From Trichobilharzia regenti (lineage: Eukaryota > Platyhelminthes > Trematoda > Strigeidida > Schistosomatidae): DNA of 64,000 nucleotides. The translations under genes and the position numbers were made by a program. Below, piece after piece: positions 12,439 through 20,163 of the stretch (position 1 is its first letter; each line of letters opens with the position of its first letter). The notes beneath the pieces were generated by a model. The model had not been told where the DNA came from and did not search any database. It saw only the letters and a program-made list of their open reading frames with translations. The stretch lies in the NCBI GenBank assembly GCA_944472135.2, contig OX235265.1:41203459-41267458 (forward strand), written 5' to 3'.

Positions 12439-12881
12439 TCCTTTGAAGAATCGCAGGACTTACACCAGTACGCCTACAACCCTTCACAGGTTGACGATTG
12501 TAAGTTGTGGAATGTCCGGACACAAACAAGATTAACCAACAATTACATCAATTGGAACTCACACAACTATTCAACACAAACATATGTACAATCAACACAT
12601 CAAATGTTGTGGATTCTGACACGACAAACTACCCTTGAAGAACCGTAGGACTTACAGCAGTACGCCTACATTCCTTCTCAGGTTGATGATCCAAGTGGAA
12701 GTCGTCCGGACACAAACAGAATTACCAACAGCTAGATGATAAATGATATCAATTCAGTATATACAATATGAACATATGTACAAAATCACACACCAAGCAC
12801 AGTGGACTGCTCATTGATGCGCTACCCTTTGGAGAACTGTAGGACTTACACCAGTACGCCTGCAACCCTTCTCAGGTTGAC
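12439..12881 (-). repeat. Three-copy hairpin repeat, element 2
   Basis: Inverse counterparts of the units at 16009-16450 lie at about 12826-12881, 12631-12686 and 12439-12495, at the same spacing of about 190 bp. See the element 1 entry for the structure. Confidence 0.75.
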
Positions 12882-12884
12882 GCC

Positions 12885-13523
12885 CTAGGTTGGAAAATCG
12901 TCGAAGAGTTCATTTGCTAACTTCCTTCTATCAGCTATATCCTCAAATCTGAACAGCAACACGCCCATGTCATTGTATCGTAGAATATAGATGACCAAAA
13001 AACACACGACATATCTTATCAACCAAGTGTAGAAACAGAGTAATTTACACCAAAGATAATAGCATTCAAATAGTAACTTGAAACTAGAAATGCCTTTATT
13101 CGTGCAAATCAATTTAACAATAACTCTCTCCTTTACACTTGGCTTATCCTCACAAAACTGAGAAATATCTTTCGTTTTTTCAAACGCACCAATACTATCA
13201 TAGTCATTGCAGAAGATACTTGAGTTGGTGGGCATCTGTTTCATTGTGGATGAAAACACCAACGATGACTGAGTGACACAAGGTGATGAAGTTAGTGGTG
13301 GATCAGAAGCTGTTCTTTTTCGGCTTTCAGATAGTTGTCCAACTGCAAGATTACCACCACTGCTGTCTTTCACTACTAGTTCGGGTTTAGCACTATCATC
13401 TGATGATAGGTGGGCTACACGCTGATCACTACCACTGACGGTCTCACAAGGATGCATGCCTTCTGCAAATGCACCTGCATTTATTTCTACTTCACGTTCA
13501 AGTTCTACAGAAACTTTGATCAA
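12885..13523 (-). pseudogene. Tail of the gag-like ORF of element 2
   Basis: An open frame of about 212 codons equivalent to the C-terminal part of the ORF at 14946-16004. It has a Ser/Thr-rich acidic part, then a strongly hydrophobic Cys/Tyr-rich stretch (LLFECYYLWCKLLCFYTWL) and a charged end (RFEDIADRRKLANELFDDFP). Similarity to element 1 is patchy: long identical tracts alternate with divergent ones, with the greatest difference next to the junction at 13548. The function of this tail is unknown; no RT, integrase or protease motif is present. Confidence 0.6.
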
Positions 13524-13548
13524 CTAAGCAGTAGTAGGCATATCCCTC

Positions 13549-13906
13549 TGTCAATGGAGTTGAAGATTGAACGATCAATTCATGGTTGTTTGCTCAAAAT
13601 CAACTTCCTCGATTTTCGCGGAGGCATCAATACGACAGTCATCGTCTCATCGGTCGCTGTTCAGAAAGAAGAGAGAAACATCGCCAGAAGTAATCTCGTG
13701 ATTTATTATTGTAATATTTGTTTTCAGAACTTAGTTCACTTATTCTTTTTATATGTTGGTGTAACAATAAACAAATCTAAAGCGGCAGATCAGTGTTTTG
13801 GTTTTTGCGTCCGTTATAACTAAGCGTTTCTGAAATCTTCTAAGAACAGCGTGGGCCCGAGCGTAGCGAGAGCTGGGCATTAACGGTTTATGAGACGTGA
13901 CTGACA
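13549..13906 (+). repeat. LTR-B: 5' LTR of inner element 1
   Basis: 358 bp, TGTCAATGGAG to GTGACTGACA. It contains an AATAAA at 13766-13771 that may serve as the polyadenylation signal. Its diagnostic variants match LTR-D, the 5' LTR of element 2. The LTR start is intact, directly against element 2 sequence (ATATCCCTC), with no target duplication visible. Confidence 0.85.
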
Positions 13907-14049
13907 GTTTCTGACGATGGAAACAGATCTGGCGGATTCAAACAGTTGGTGAAAGTTTGGATAGTCGCCGTTCATTTTTCCTGGTGCCGGTCAAGTCCTC
14001 TTTGAACAAGCAATATCTGGAACTTTTTGGAATTGGGTCAAGTTCAACA

Positions 14050-14982
14050 ATGCCTGGGTCAAAGAAGGGACAGAGTGTCTTGGATGCAAACAGGAAAGTA
14101 AGTCATGGTGACTTGTCTGTTAATTGTAACGATGTGTCTGATGTTAAGTATGACATGGTTGATGTTACTGTTTCGCCGTTCAGGGATAATAGGAACATCA
14201 AACTCCCTAAATTTGAACCACGATGTTTTGATGGAAACCCGGCTGATTATTTACAATTTGTAAAGGAGTTTGAGATCATGTTGAGTGGTTTTTTATTAAA
14301 TGATGAATTGAAGTTAATGTATTTGATGAGATATTGCACTGGAGATGCTGCAAGAGCTATACAGTGCTGTAAGTTTATGAAGCCAAAGGAGAGCTACGAT
14401 GAGGCTATGAGCATATTACGTCAAAGGTTTGGAAGACCTTCGATGATTGCAGGGAAATTATTCGAGGCTGTTAAGGGTAATGGTGGTCAATTACAGGATG
14501 ACTCCCAGGCACTCACTGAGTTTTTGGATAATTTGCTAATTTACAAGAATGGAATGATTTCGATGAATCGAATGAGTGACCTCAACTCGAGTTTTATACT
14601 AGAAGTAATAGCAAGACGTCTACCTACTCGACTGCAAAGGAAGTGGGTGAAGATAAGCTCCCGTATGGAGGATGAGGGTATCGAGCCAAAGTTTGATGAT
14701 ATCCTGAAACTGGTAAATACTAGTGTCAATCAATCTATGAGCAAGTTCGCCAGTCTATTAGATCTCACCCCTAGAATAGAGCAGTCTGAGATCAAAATGC
14801 AATCATTGATGACGAGTAGGCCTCAGAGAGGTGGATATCGAGAAGGCTCCATGATGTCTAGTAATGCATATAGACCTAGTGAGTGTAACAGGTTTCGTAG
14901 TACATCCTCAACAGATAAGTTACAAGATGCAAGACAAACACGGTTGTGTTTACACGTTTGCAAGAGGTGCATACAGAAGTGA
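14050..14982 (+). CDS. gag-like protein, BEL/Pao DUF1759 type (element 1)
   Basis: The first ATG of the frame is at 14050; the frame is open from 13957. The core reads IKLPKFEPRCFDGNPADYL, LKLMYLMRYCTGDAARAIQC and SILRQRFGRP, the arrangement of the DUF1759/Pao-type gag (structural or RNA-packaging) domain, about residues 55-200. The frame ends at 14982, where zinc knuckles would be expected. Instead the reading switches by one base to the frame of the 14946-16004 ORF, either a frameshift lesion or a programmed shift. The first ATG is shared with the element 2 copy, where it lies at 18308 on the minus strand. Confidence 0.75.
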   Translation: MPGSKKGQSVLDANRKVSHGDLSVNCNDVSDVKYDMVDVTVSPFRDNRNIKLPKFEPRCFDGNPADYLQFVKEFEIMLSGFLLNDELKLMYLMRYCTGDAARAIQCCKFMKPKESYDEAMSILRQRFGRPSMIAGKLFEAVKGNGGQLQDDSQALTEFLDNLLIYKNGMISMNRMSDLNSSFILEVIARRLPTRLQRKWVKISSRMEDEGIEPKFDDILKLVNTSVNQSMSKFASLLDLTPRIEQSEIKMQSLMTSRPQRGGYREGSMMSSNAYRPSECNRFRSTSSTDKLQDARQTRLCLHVCKRCIQK

Positions 14983-16004
14983 ACTGTGAACCAGTGAGCA
15001 AGTTCAGTGATAAGCTAAATGTAAACTCCAGGTCTGACTCCGAATTGTGTGACGATAACGGTGTGGTGAAGAAGTCTGTAGTTGCAACTGGTAAGCCGTT
15101 GTTGAATAGAGTGTCACAGAATAGAGTTACTGCTTCAGAGTGGAGTTCTGACTCCACAAGTTTACAAAGTATATCTAGTCAGAGTGAAGTTATAAAACCT
15201 TTAATGATTTTTGAGGAGGAACCAAAATTGTCTACTTCTGTTATTAAAGAGTTTGAAAATGATGAAGTTGACGGTAAAGTGAATATTCGTGATAATGATC
15301 ATGATACTTCACAGTTGTCTTTGGTTGATCATGATGAGATGAGGGATATGCCTACTACTGCTAAGTTAAATAAAGGTTCTGTACAACTACAACGTGAAGT
15401 AGAATTGAACGCAGATGCAGTTCCAAAAGGTGTGCATACTTGTGAGACAGTCAGTGTAATTGATCAGCGTGTAGCCCACCTATCATCAGATGATAGTGCT
15501 AAACCCGAACTAGTAGTGAAAGACAGCAGTGGTGGTAATCTTGCAGTTGGACAACTATCTGAAAGCCGAAAAAGAACAGCTTCTGATCCACCACTAACTT
15601 CATCACCTTGTGTCACTCAGTCATCGTTGGTGCTGTCATCCACAATGAAACAGACACCCATCAACTCAAGTATCTTCTGCAATGACTATGGTAGTATCAG
15701 TTCGTTTGAAAGGACGAATATCAATGGTCAGTTTAGTGTGGATAAGCCAAGTGTAAAGGAGAGAGTAATTGTTAAATTGACTTGCACGAATAAAGGCATT
15801 TCTAGTTTCAAGTTACTATTTGAATGTTATTATCTTTGGTGTAAATTACTCTGTTTCTACACTTGGTTGATGAGATATGTCGTGTGTTTTTTGGTCATCT
15901 ATATTCTACGATACAATGACATGGGCGTGTTGCCGTTCAGATTTGAGGATATAGCTGATAGAAGGAAGTTAGCAAATGAACTCTGCGACGATTTTCCAAC
16001 CTAG
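14946..16004 (+). CDS. Second ORF of element 1, unknown tail with hydrophobic segment
   Basis: Overlaps the gag frame by about 37 nt in another register. There is no good ATG near the start, so it is probably read as a continuation of gag. It is Ser/Asp/Glu-rich and low in structure for about 250 residues. Then comes KPSVKERVIVKL, a Cys/Tyr/Trp-rich hydrophobic stretch of about 40 residues that could be membrane-associated (LLCFYTWLMRYVVCFLVIYI), and a charged terminus ending LCDDFPT. No enzymatic motif is seen. The same tail is kept in element 2. Confidence 0.55.
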   Translation: MFTRLQEVHTEVNCEPVSKFSDKLNVNSRSDSELCDDNGVVKKSVVATGKPLLNRVSQNRVTASEWSSDSTSLQSISSQSEVIKPLMIFEEEPKLSTSVIKEFENDEVDGKVNIRDNDHDTSQLSLVDHDEMRDMPTTAKLNKGSVQLQREVELNADAVPKGVHTCETVSVIDQRVAHLSSDDSAKPELVVKDSSGGNLAVGQLSESRKRTASDPPLTSSPCVTQSSLVLSSTMKQTPINSSIFCNDYGSISSFERTNINGQFSVDKPSVKERVIVKLTCTNKGISSFKLLFECYYLWCKLLCFYTWLMRYVVCFLVIYILRYNDMGVLPFRFEDIADRRKLANELCDDFPT

Positions 16005-16008
16005 GGCG

Positions 16009-16450
16009 TCAACCTGAGAAGGGTTGTAGGCGTACTGGTGTAAGTCCTACAGTTCTTCAAAGGGTAGCGCATCAATGAGCAGTCCACTGTGCTTGGTGTG
16101 TGATTTTGTACATATGTTCATATTGTATATACTGAATTGATATCATTTATCATCTAGCTGTTGGTAATTCTGTTTGTGTCCGGACGACTTCCACTTGGAT
16201 CATCAACCTGAGAAGGAATGTAGGCGTACTGCTGTAAGTCCTACGGTTCTTCAAGGGTAGTTTGTCGTGTCAGAATCCACAACATTTGATGTGTTGATTG
16301 TACATATGTTTGTGTTGAATAGTTGTGTGAGTTCCAATTGATGTAATTGTTGGTTAATCTTGTTTGTGTCCGGACATTCCACAACTTACAATCGTCAACC
16401 TGTGAAGGGTTGTAGGCGTACTGGTGTAAGTCCTGCAATTCTTCAAAGGA
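16009..16450 (+). repeat. Three-copy structured repeat in element 1
   Basis: Units of about 55 bp at 16009-16063, 16203-16258 and 16394-16450, spaced by about 190 bp. Each can form two adjacent stems: CAACC..GGTTG (imperfect in unit 2), and GTAGG-cg-TAC-tggt-GTA-agt-CCTAC. Each unit ends GTTCTTCAAAGG or a close variant. The spacers also share TTTGTGTCCGGAC or GATTTTGTACATATG-type blocks, so the whole is a tandem array of about 190-bp modules. It may be an RNA structural or packaging element; the function is unknown. Confidence 0.7.
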
Positions 16451-16469
16451 ATTCCACCAAGACATGATC

Positions 16470-17155
16470 GGCGAGGTTGTTTGTACTATTTGTATATACG
16501 TGTGGTGTGTCATATCAATTGGTGTATTTTGGATTCATTGTGTTTACTTGTTGTTTTCGTATCTCGTTGTTATTGCGTAATTTTGTTAAAATTTTCGTCG
16601 TGATTATTTCTGAAGTTGTTTCGAGTCTTCTACATCCATGAATGAATTGGTTGATGTTAAGGACAGCAGATGGGTCATATACGCCGGGGAGGCTAGGCTA
16701 TTGCTGAGAATGAAATGCACACGGAGATAATTGTTAGCTGCGGTCCGACACGCCGGGGAGAAAGAGTGTAAACGACTGAGGCTCGCATGCGTCACCGCTA
16801 TTAGAACTGAGGCAGAATTAGTGACCAGCGATTGCAGTGGTAATTGGTAATGAGTAGATAACAGGATGTGCGTAGAGTATCGTGAGGTGCTGCCATGGTC
16901 ACTTTGCATTCTGCAAGAGTCATTCTAGGAAGTGGAGACTGTGTTGCAAGATGTCAAGAGGAGGTTTCTATCTGGAGGCGCAGGTCGTCAGCGATGTGTG
17001 AGATTGTGCTGTGGGTATGCTTGTGGTGTGTTGGCTTTTCTGTTTGTTTTCCATTTCAGCTCTGTCCGTGTGACCCACGTTCTCGCAATGGCATCCAAGT
17101 CAACGTGCATTGGTCGTGAAGGAAAAAAGGGTTGGATCCCTATTTTGCCGGGGAG
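16470..17155 (+). other. 3' non-coding part of element 1
   Basis: Between the hairpin array and LTR-C. It matches 11734-12420 in inverse orientation, with near-identical tracts. Several 60-100-codon frames cross it on both strands and all are mirrored in element 2. None looks like a gene. Confidence 0.6.
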
Positions 17156-17522
17156 TGTCAATGGAGTTGAAGATTGAACGATCAATTCTTGGTTGTTCGC
17201 TCAAAATCAACCTCTCCAATTTTGGCGGAGGCATCAATACGACAGTCATCGTCTCATCGGTCGCTGTTCAGAAAGAAAAGTTAAACATCGTCAGAAGTAA
17301 CATAACGATTTTTTATTGTAATATTTGTTTACAGACCTTAGTTTGCTTAGTTCGCTTATTCCCTTTATATGTTGGTGTAACAATAAACAAATATCAAGCG
17401 GCAGATCGGTGTTTTGGTTTTTTCGTCCGTTATAACTAAGCGTTTCTGAAATCTTCTAAGAACAGCGTGGGCCCGAGCGTAGCGAGAGCTGGGCATTAAC
17501 GGTTTATGAGACTTTGCTGACA
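17156..17522 (+). repeat. LTR-C: 3' LTR of inner element 1
   Basis: 367 bp, TGTCAATGGAG to TTTGCTGACA. It is 9 bp longer than the other three LTRs because of a small internal duplication-like insertion around TTAGTTTGCTTAGTTCGC. Apart from this it resembles LTR-A. It is followed directly by gag sequence of element 2 (CCACCTCTCTG). Confidence 0.85.
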
Positions 17523-17537
17523 CCACCTCTCTGATGC

Positions 17538-18308
17538 CTACTTCTTCATCAATGTGTGCGTTTTACCCTCAGACTGCTCTATTTTAGGGGTGAGATCGGA
17601 AAAATTGAAAAATTTGCTCATAGATTGATTGACGCTATCTTTCACCAGTTTCAGGATATCATCAAACTTTGGCTCGATACCCTCATCCTCCGTAAGGGAG
17701 CTCATCTTCACCCACTTCCTTTGCAGTCGAGTAGGTAGACGTCTTGCTATTACTTCTAGTATAAAACTCGAGTTGAGGTCACTCATGCGATTCATCGAAA
17801 TCATTCCATTCTTGTAAATTAGCAAATTATCTAAAATCTCAGTGAGTGCCTGGGAGTCATCCTGTAATTGACCACCATTACCCTTAACAGCCTCGAATAA
17901 TTTCCCTGCAATCATCGAAGGTCTTCCAAACCTTTGACGTAATATGCTCATAGCCTCATCGTAGCTCTCCTTTGGCTTCATAAACTTACAGCACTGTATA
18001 GCTCTTGAAGCATCTCCAGTGCAATATCTCATCAAATACATTAACTTCAATTCATCATTTAATAAAAAACCACTCAACATGATCTCAAACTCCTTTACAA
18101 ATTGTAAATAATCAGCCGGGTTTCCATCAAAACATCGTGGTTCAAATTTAGGGAGTTTGATGTTCCTATTATCCCTGAACGGCGAAACAGTAACATCAAC
18201 CATGTCATACTTAACATCAGACACATCGTTACAATTAACAGACAAGTCACCATGACTTACTTTCCTGTTTGCATCCAAGACACTCTGTCCCTTCTTTGAC
18301 CCAGGCAT
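17538..18308 (-). pseudogene. gag-like ORF of element 2, truncated
   Basis: Starts MPGSKKGQSVLDANRK and carries the same DUF1759-like core as 14050-14982. It is nearly identical at first, then diverges toward the junction (KISSRMEDEG versus KMSSLTEDEG, then FNFSDLTPKIEQSEG). It ends at a TAG just before element 1 interrupts it. One extra base upstream of the ATG, relative to element 1, breaks any N-terminal extension. Confidence 0.75.
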
Positions 18309-18452
18309 TGTTGAACTTGACCCAATTCCAAAAGAGTTCCAGATATTGCTTGTTCAAAGAGGACTTGACCGGCACCAGGAAAAATGAACGGCGACTATCC
18401 AAACTTTCACCAACTGTTTGAATCCGCCAAATCTGTTTCCATCGTCAGAAAC

Positions 18453-18810
18453 TGTCAGTCACGTCCCATAAACCGTTAATGCCCAGCTCTCGCTACGCTC
18501 GGGCCCACGCTGTTCTTAGAAGATTTCAGAAACGCTTAGTTATAACGGACGCAAAAACCAAAACACTGATCTGCCGCTTTAGATTTGTTTATTGTTACAC
18601 CAACATATAAAAAGAATAAGTGAACTAAGTTCTGAAAACAAATATTACAATAATAAATCACGAGATTACTTCTGGCGATGTTTCTCTCTTCTTTCTGAAC
18701 AGCGACCGATGAGACGATGACTGTCGTATTGATGCCTCCGCGAAAACTGGAGAAGTTGATTTTGAGCAAACAACCATGAATTGATCGTTCAATCTTCAAC
18801 TCCATTGACA
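18453..18810 (-). repeat. LTR-D: 5' LTR of outer element 2
   Basis: 358 bp with TG...CA ends on the minus strand. It is nearly identical to LTR-B over its translated frame (ERSIHGCLLKIN, KSKAADQCFGFC) and different from its partner LTR-A (ERSILGCSLKIN, KYQAADRCFGFF). Confidence 0.85.
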
Positions 18811-18985
18811 ACTTCTCCTTTTGGAGTTAACCAATGCTACGACAGTGGAGTGGTGGGACGAGCTATGCAGAAGTTTACCGAAGATCAGGAACCTATACCT
18901 CACAATCAATAGGCGAGCACAAAGAAATCAAATTGGTTTATACCACCTCGTGAAAATGATATTGGATTGATGATAAAAGGCGGCA
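18811..18985 (+). pseudogene. CR1 relic, 3' UTR resumed after the insertion
   Basis: Starts with the right-hand copy of the duplication, ACTTC. It aligns with the inverse of about 19710-19895, the 3' UTR of the intact CR1: CTATGCAGAAGTTTACCGAAGATCAGGAACC here, CTACGCAGAAGCTCACCG.. there, then CCTCACAATCAATAGGCGAGC. It ends near GATATTGGATTG, equivalent to the short terminal tandem motif of the intact element. Confidence 0.75.
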
Positions 18986-19248
18986 TTAGATATTGTATAT
19001 TATGTCCCGTATTGGACGTCACATAACTCCCATAGTTCGTCTGAATAATTGCTGGATAATCGGTACAAACACATCTGAGCCTTGGTGAAGAATTTCTCTA
19101 TGAATCTGGATTATTTAATCCAAACAATTGTTCAGGGTCGTTTGATTGATCATTTTCTTTCACGGTGTACTTTGCTGAAGGTCATGTCTGCTTTTTAAAT
19201 AGAGTAAGTCTTTTTCGCTCCCCAAGTTTTAAATTTTTAATAAAAATA

Positions 19249-19527
19249 TCAGGACTTCCTGGGGTTTTCATTTTCGTAAAAGAACGTTTCGCTTGGATGT
19301 ACTTCGAAAGTGCCGATCAAGTTCGAGTTTGTGTTAAACCCTAGAGGAGTGATGTAGTTTAATCGTATACGAGCGCATTGCAGAACGTGAGACAAGGCCC
19401 CTAAGCCTACCCCTAAACACTCAGCAGTGAGCCCGAAATCAATGCTATCTGGAAGATATTGATTAAACTCCACATTAGATTGGGGTGGGGGCAAACTTCC
19501 GGCACAGTGCAGACACTTTGAAGGAGA
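19249..19527 (-). CDS. Terminal exon of a minus-strand gene (gene C?), unidentified
   Basis: The acceptor is TAGTTGTCTGCAG before 19527. The frame is then open for 92 codons to TGA at 19249-19251 and has no useful ATG. The protein starts SPSKCLHCAGSLPPPQSN (a Cys-x2-Cys pair), continues DFGLTAECLGVGLGALSHVL and RLNYITPLGFNTNSNLIG, and ends ENENPRKS. Composition and codon use look genuinely coding, unlike the surrounding repeats. An ATTAAA follows within about 15 bases of the stop on the minus strand. The phase 0 start is compatible with the exon at 45319-45499, but the link is conjecture because a CR1 element and gene B lie between. Confidence 0.55.
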   Translation of the reverse strand, partial: SPSKCLHCAGSLPPPQSNVEFNQYLPDSIDFGLTAECLGVGLGALSHVLQCARIRLNYITPLGFNTNSNLIGTFEVHPSETFFYENENPRKS

Positions 19528-20163
19528 CTGCAGACAACTATCCCACTTTCTTCAATGTACGCGAAGTTTTTACTCTAAAATATTTGCAGGGGATCCAAAA
19601 AAGGAGCTAGCTGGCATATCCAGATAAAAATGTTTGGGCTATCAAAAGGCGAATTCTGAGTATTTGGAGTTTGTTTAGAGTAAATCGGGTTAAATTTAGA
19701 GGTTTTTTGGGGGGTATATCCAATATATCCAATATCCTGATTACGAGCTAGTATAAACCAGTGATTTCTTTGAGCTCGCTTCTTGATTGTGAGGTAGAGG
19801 TTCCAGATCTTCGGTGAGCTTCTGCGTAGTAAGTCCCGACACTCGACTGCTTTAGCTCTGGTAGACTCCAGGAGGAGTGGTGCGGGGATTGGTCGAGATG
19901 TGGTTTGTAGTATGCAGTATGTTAGGACTGTATTGCTGCCGTGAATGGAGTTTGACCTAACTCCCGTTGGTCATTCGGTGTAGTCATAAAAGCAGAATAG
20001 TAATAATATAATAATAATAATAATAGGTTGTAGTGTAGATAATATAGGTTGAGATAAGTGGAATAATAAAGGTGACCTAAGGAAAAGATAGAGTGAGAGA
20101 AGGCAGAATAGGTCGTGGGGATTTAGTTTGTACGCTTATCCATTGACAGTGTGGTTTCAAATT

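Larger units (their letters stand above)
11376..13548 (-). mobile_element. Element 2 (outer), 3' half
   Basis: Reading right to left: gag-like tail ORF (13523-12885), array of three hairpin repeats, about 0.5 kb of 3' internal sequence, then LTR-A. From 11734 to 13548 it matches 15341-17155 of element 1 in inverse orientation with exactly the same length (1815 bp). The other half of element 2 is at 17523-18810. Element 1 separates them. Confidence 0.8.
13549..17522 (+). mobile_element. Element 1 (inner): gag-only BEL/Pao-like LTR element
   Basis: Complete LTR-to-LTR unit of 3974 bp: LTR-B, short leader, gag with a DUF1759-like domain (14050-14982), overlapping second ORF in another frame (14946-16004), three hairpin repeats (16009-16450), 0.7 kb of non-coding 3' sequence, LTR-C. 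No reverse transcriptase, RNase H, integrase or protease motif is found, so it would need enzymes from a relative. It sits in opposite orientation inside element 2. The BEL/Pao assignment rests on the gag domain and 5-bp target duplication of element 2. Confidence 0.75.
17523..18810 (-). mobile_element. Element 2 (outer), 5' half
   Basis: On the minus strand: LTR-D, leader, then gag from ATG 18308 down to the junction at 17523, where element 1 begins. It corresponds to about 13549-14834 of element 1. The part equivalent to 14835-15340 (about 506 bp) is missing from element 2 altogether. Confidence 0.8.

Noticed and set aside
16009..16450. CRISPR-like array
   Set aside because: Only three units at about 190-bp spacing with related, not unique, spacers, inside a eukaryotic LTR element.
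16895..17185. Overlapping 65-90-codon frames on both strands and their mirror set at 11704-12285
   Set aside because: All lie in the 3' non-coding part of the LTR element and overlap one another in different frames.
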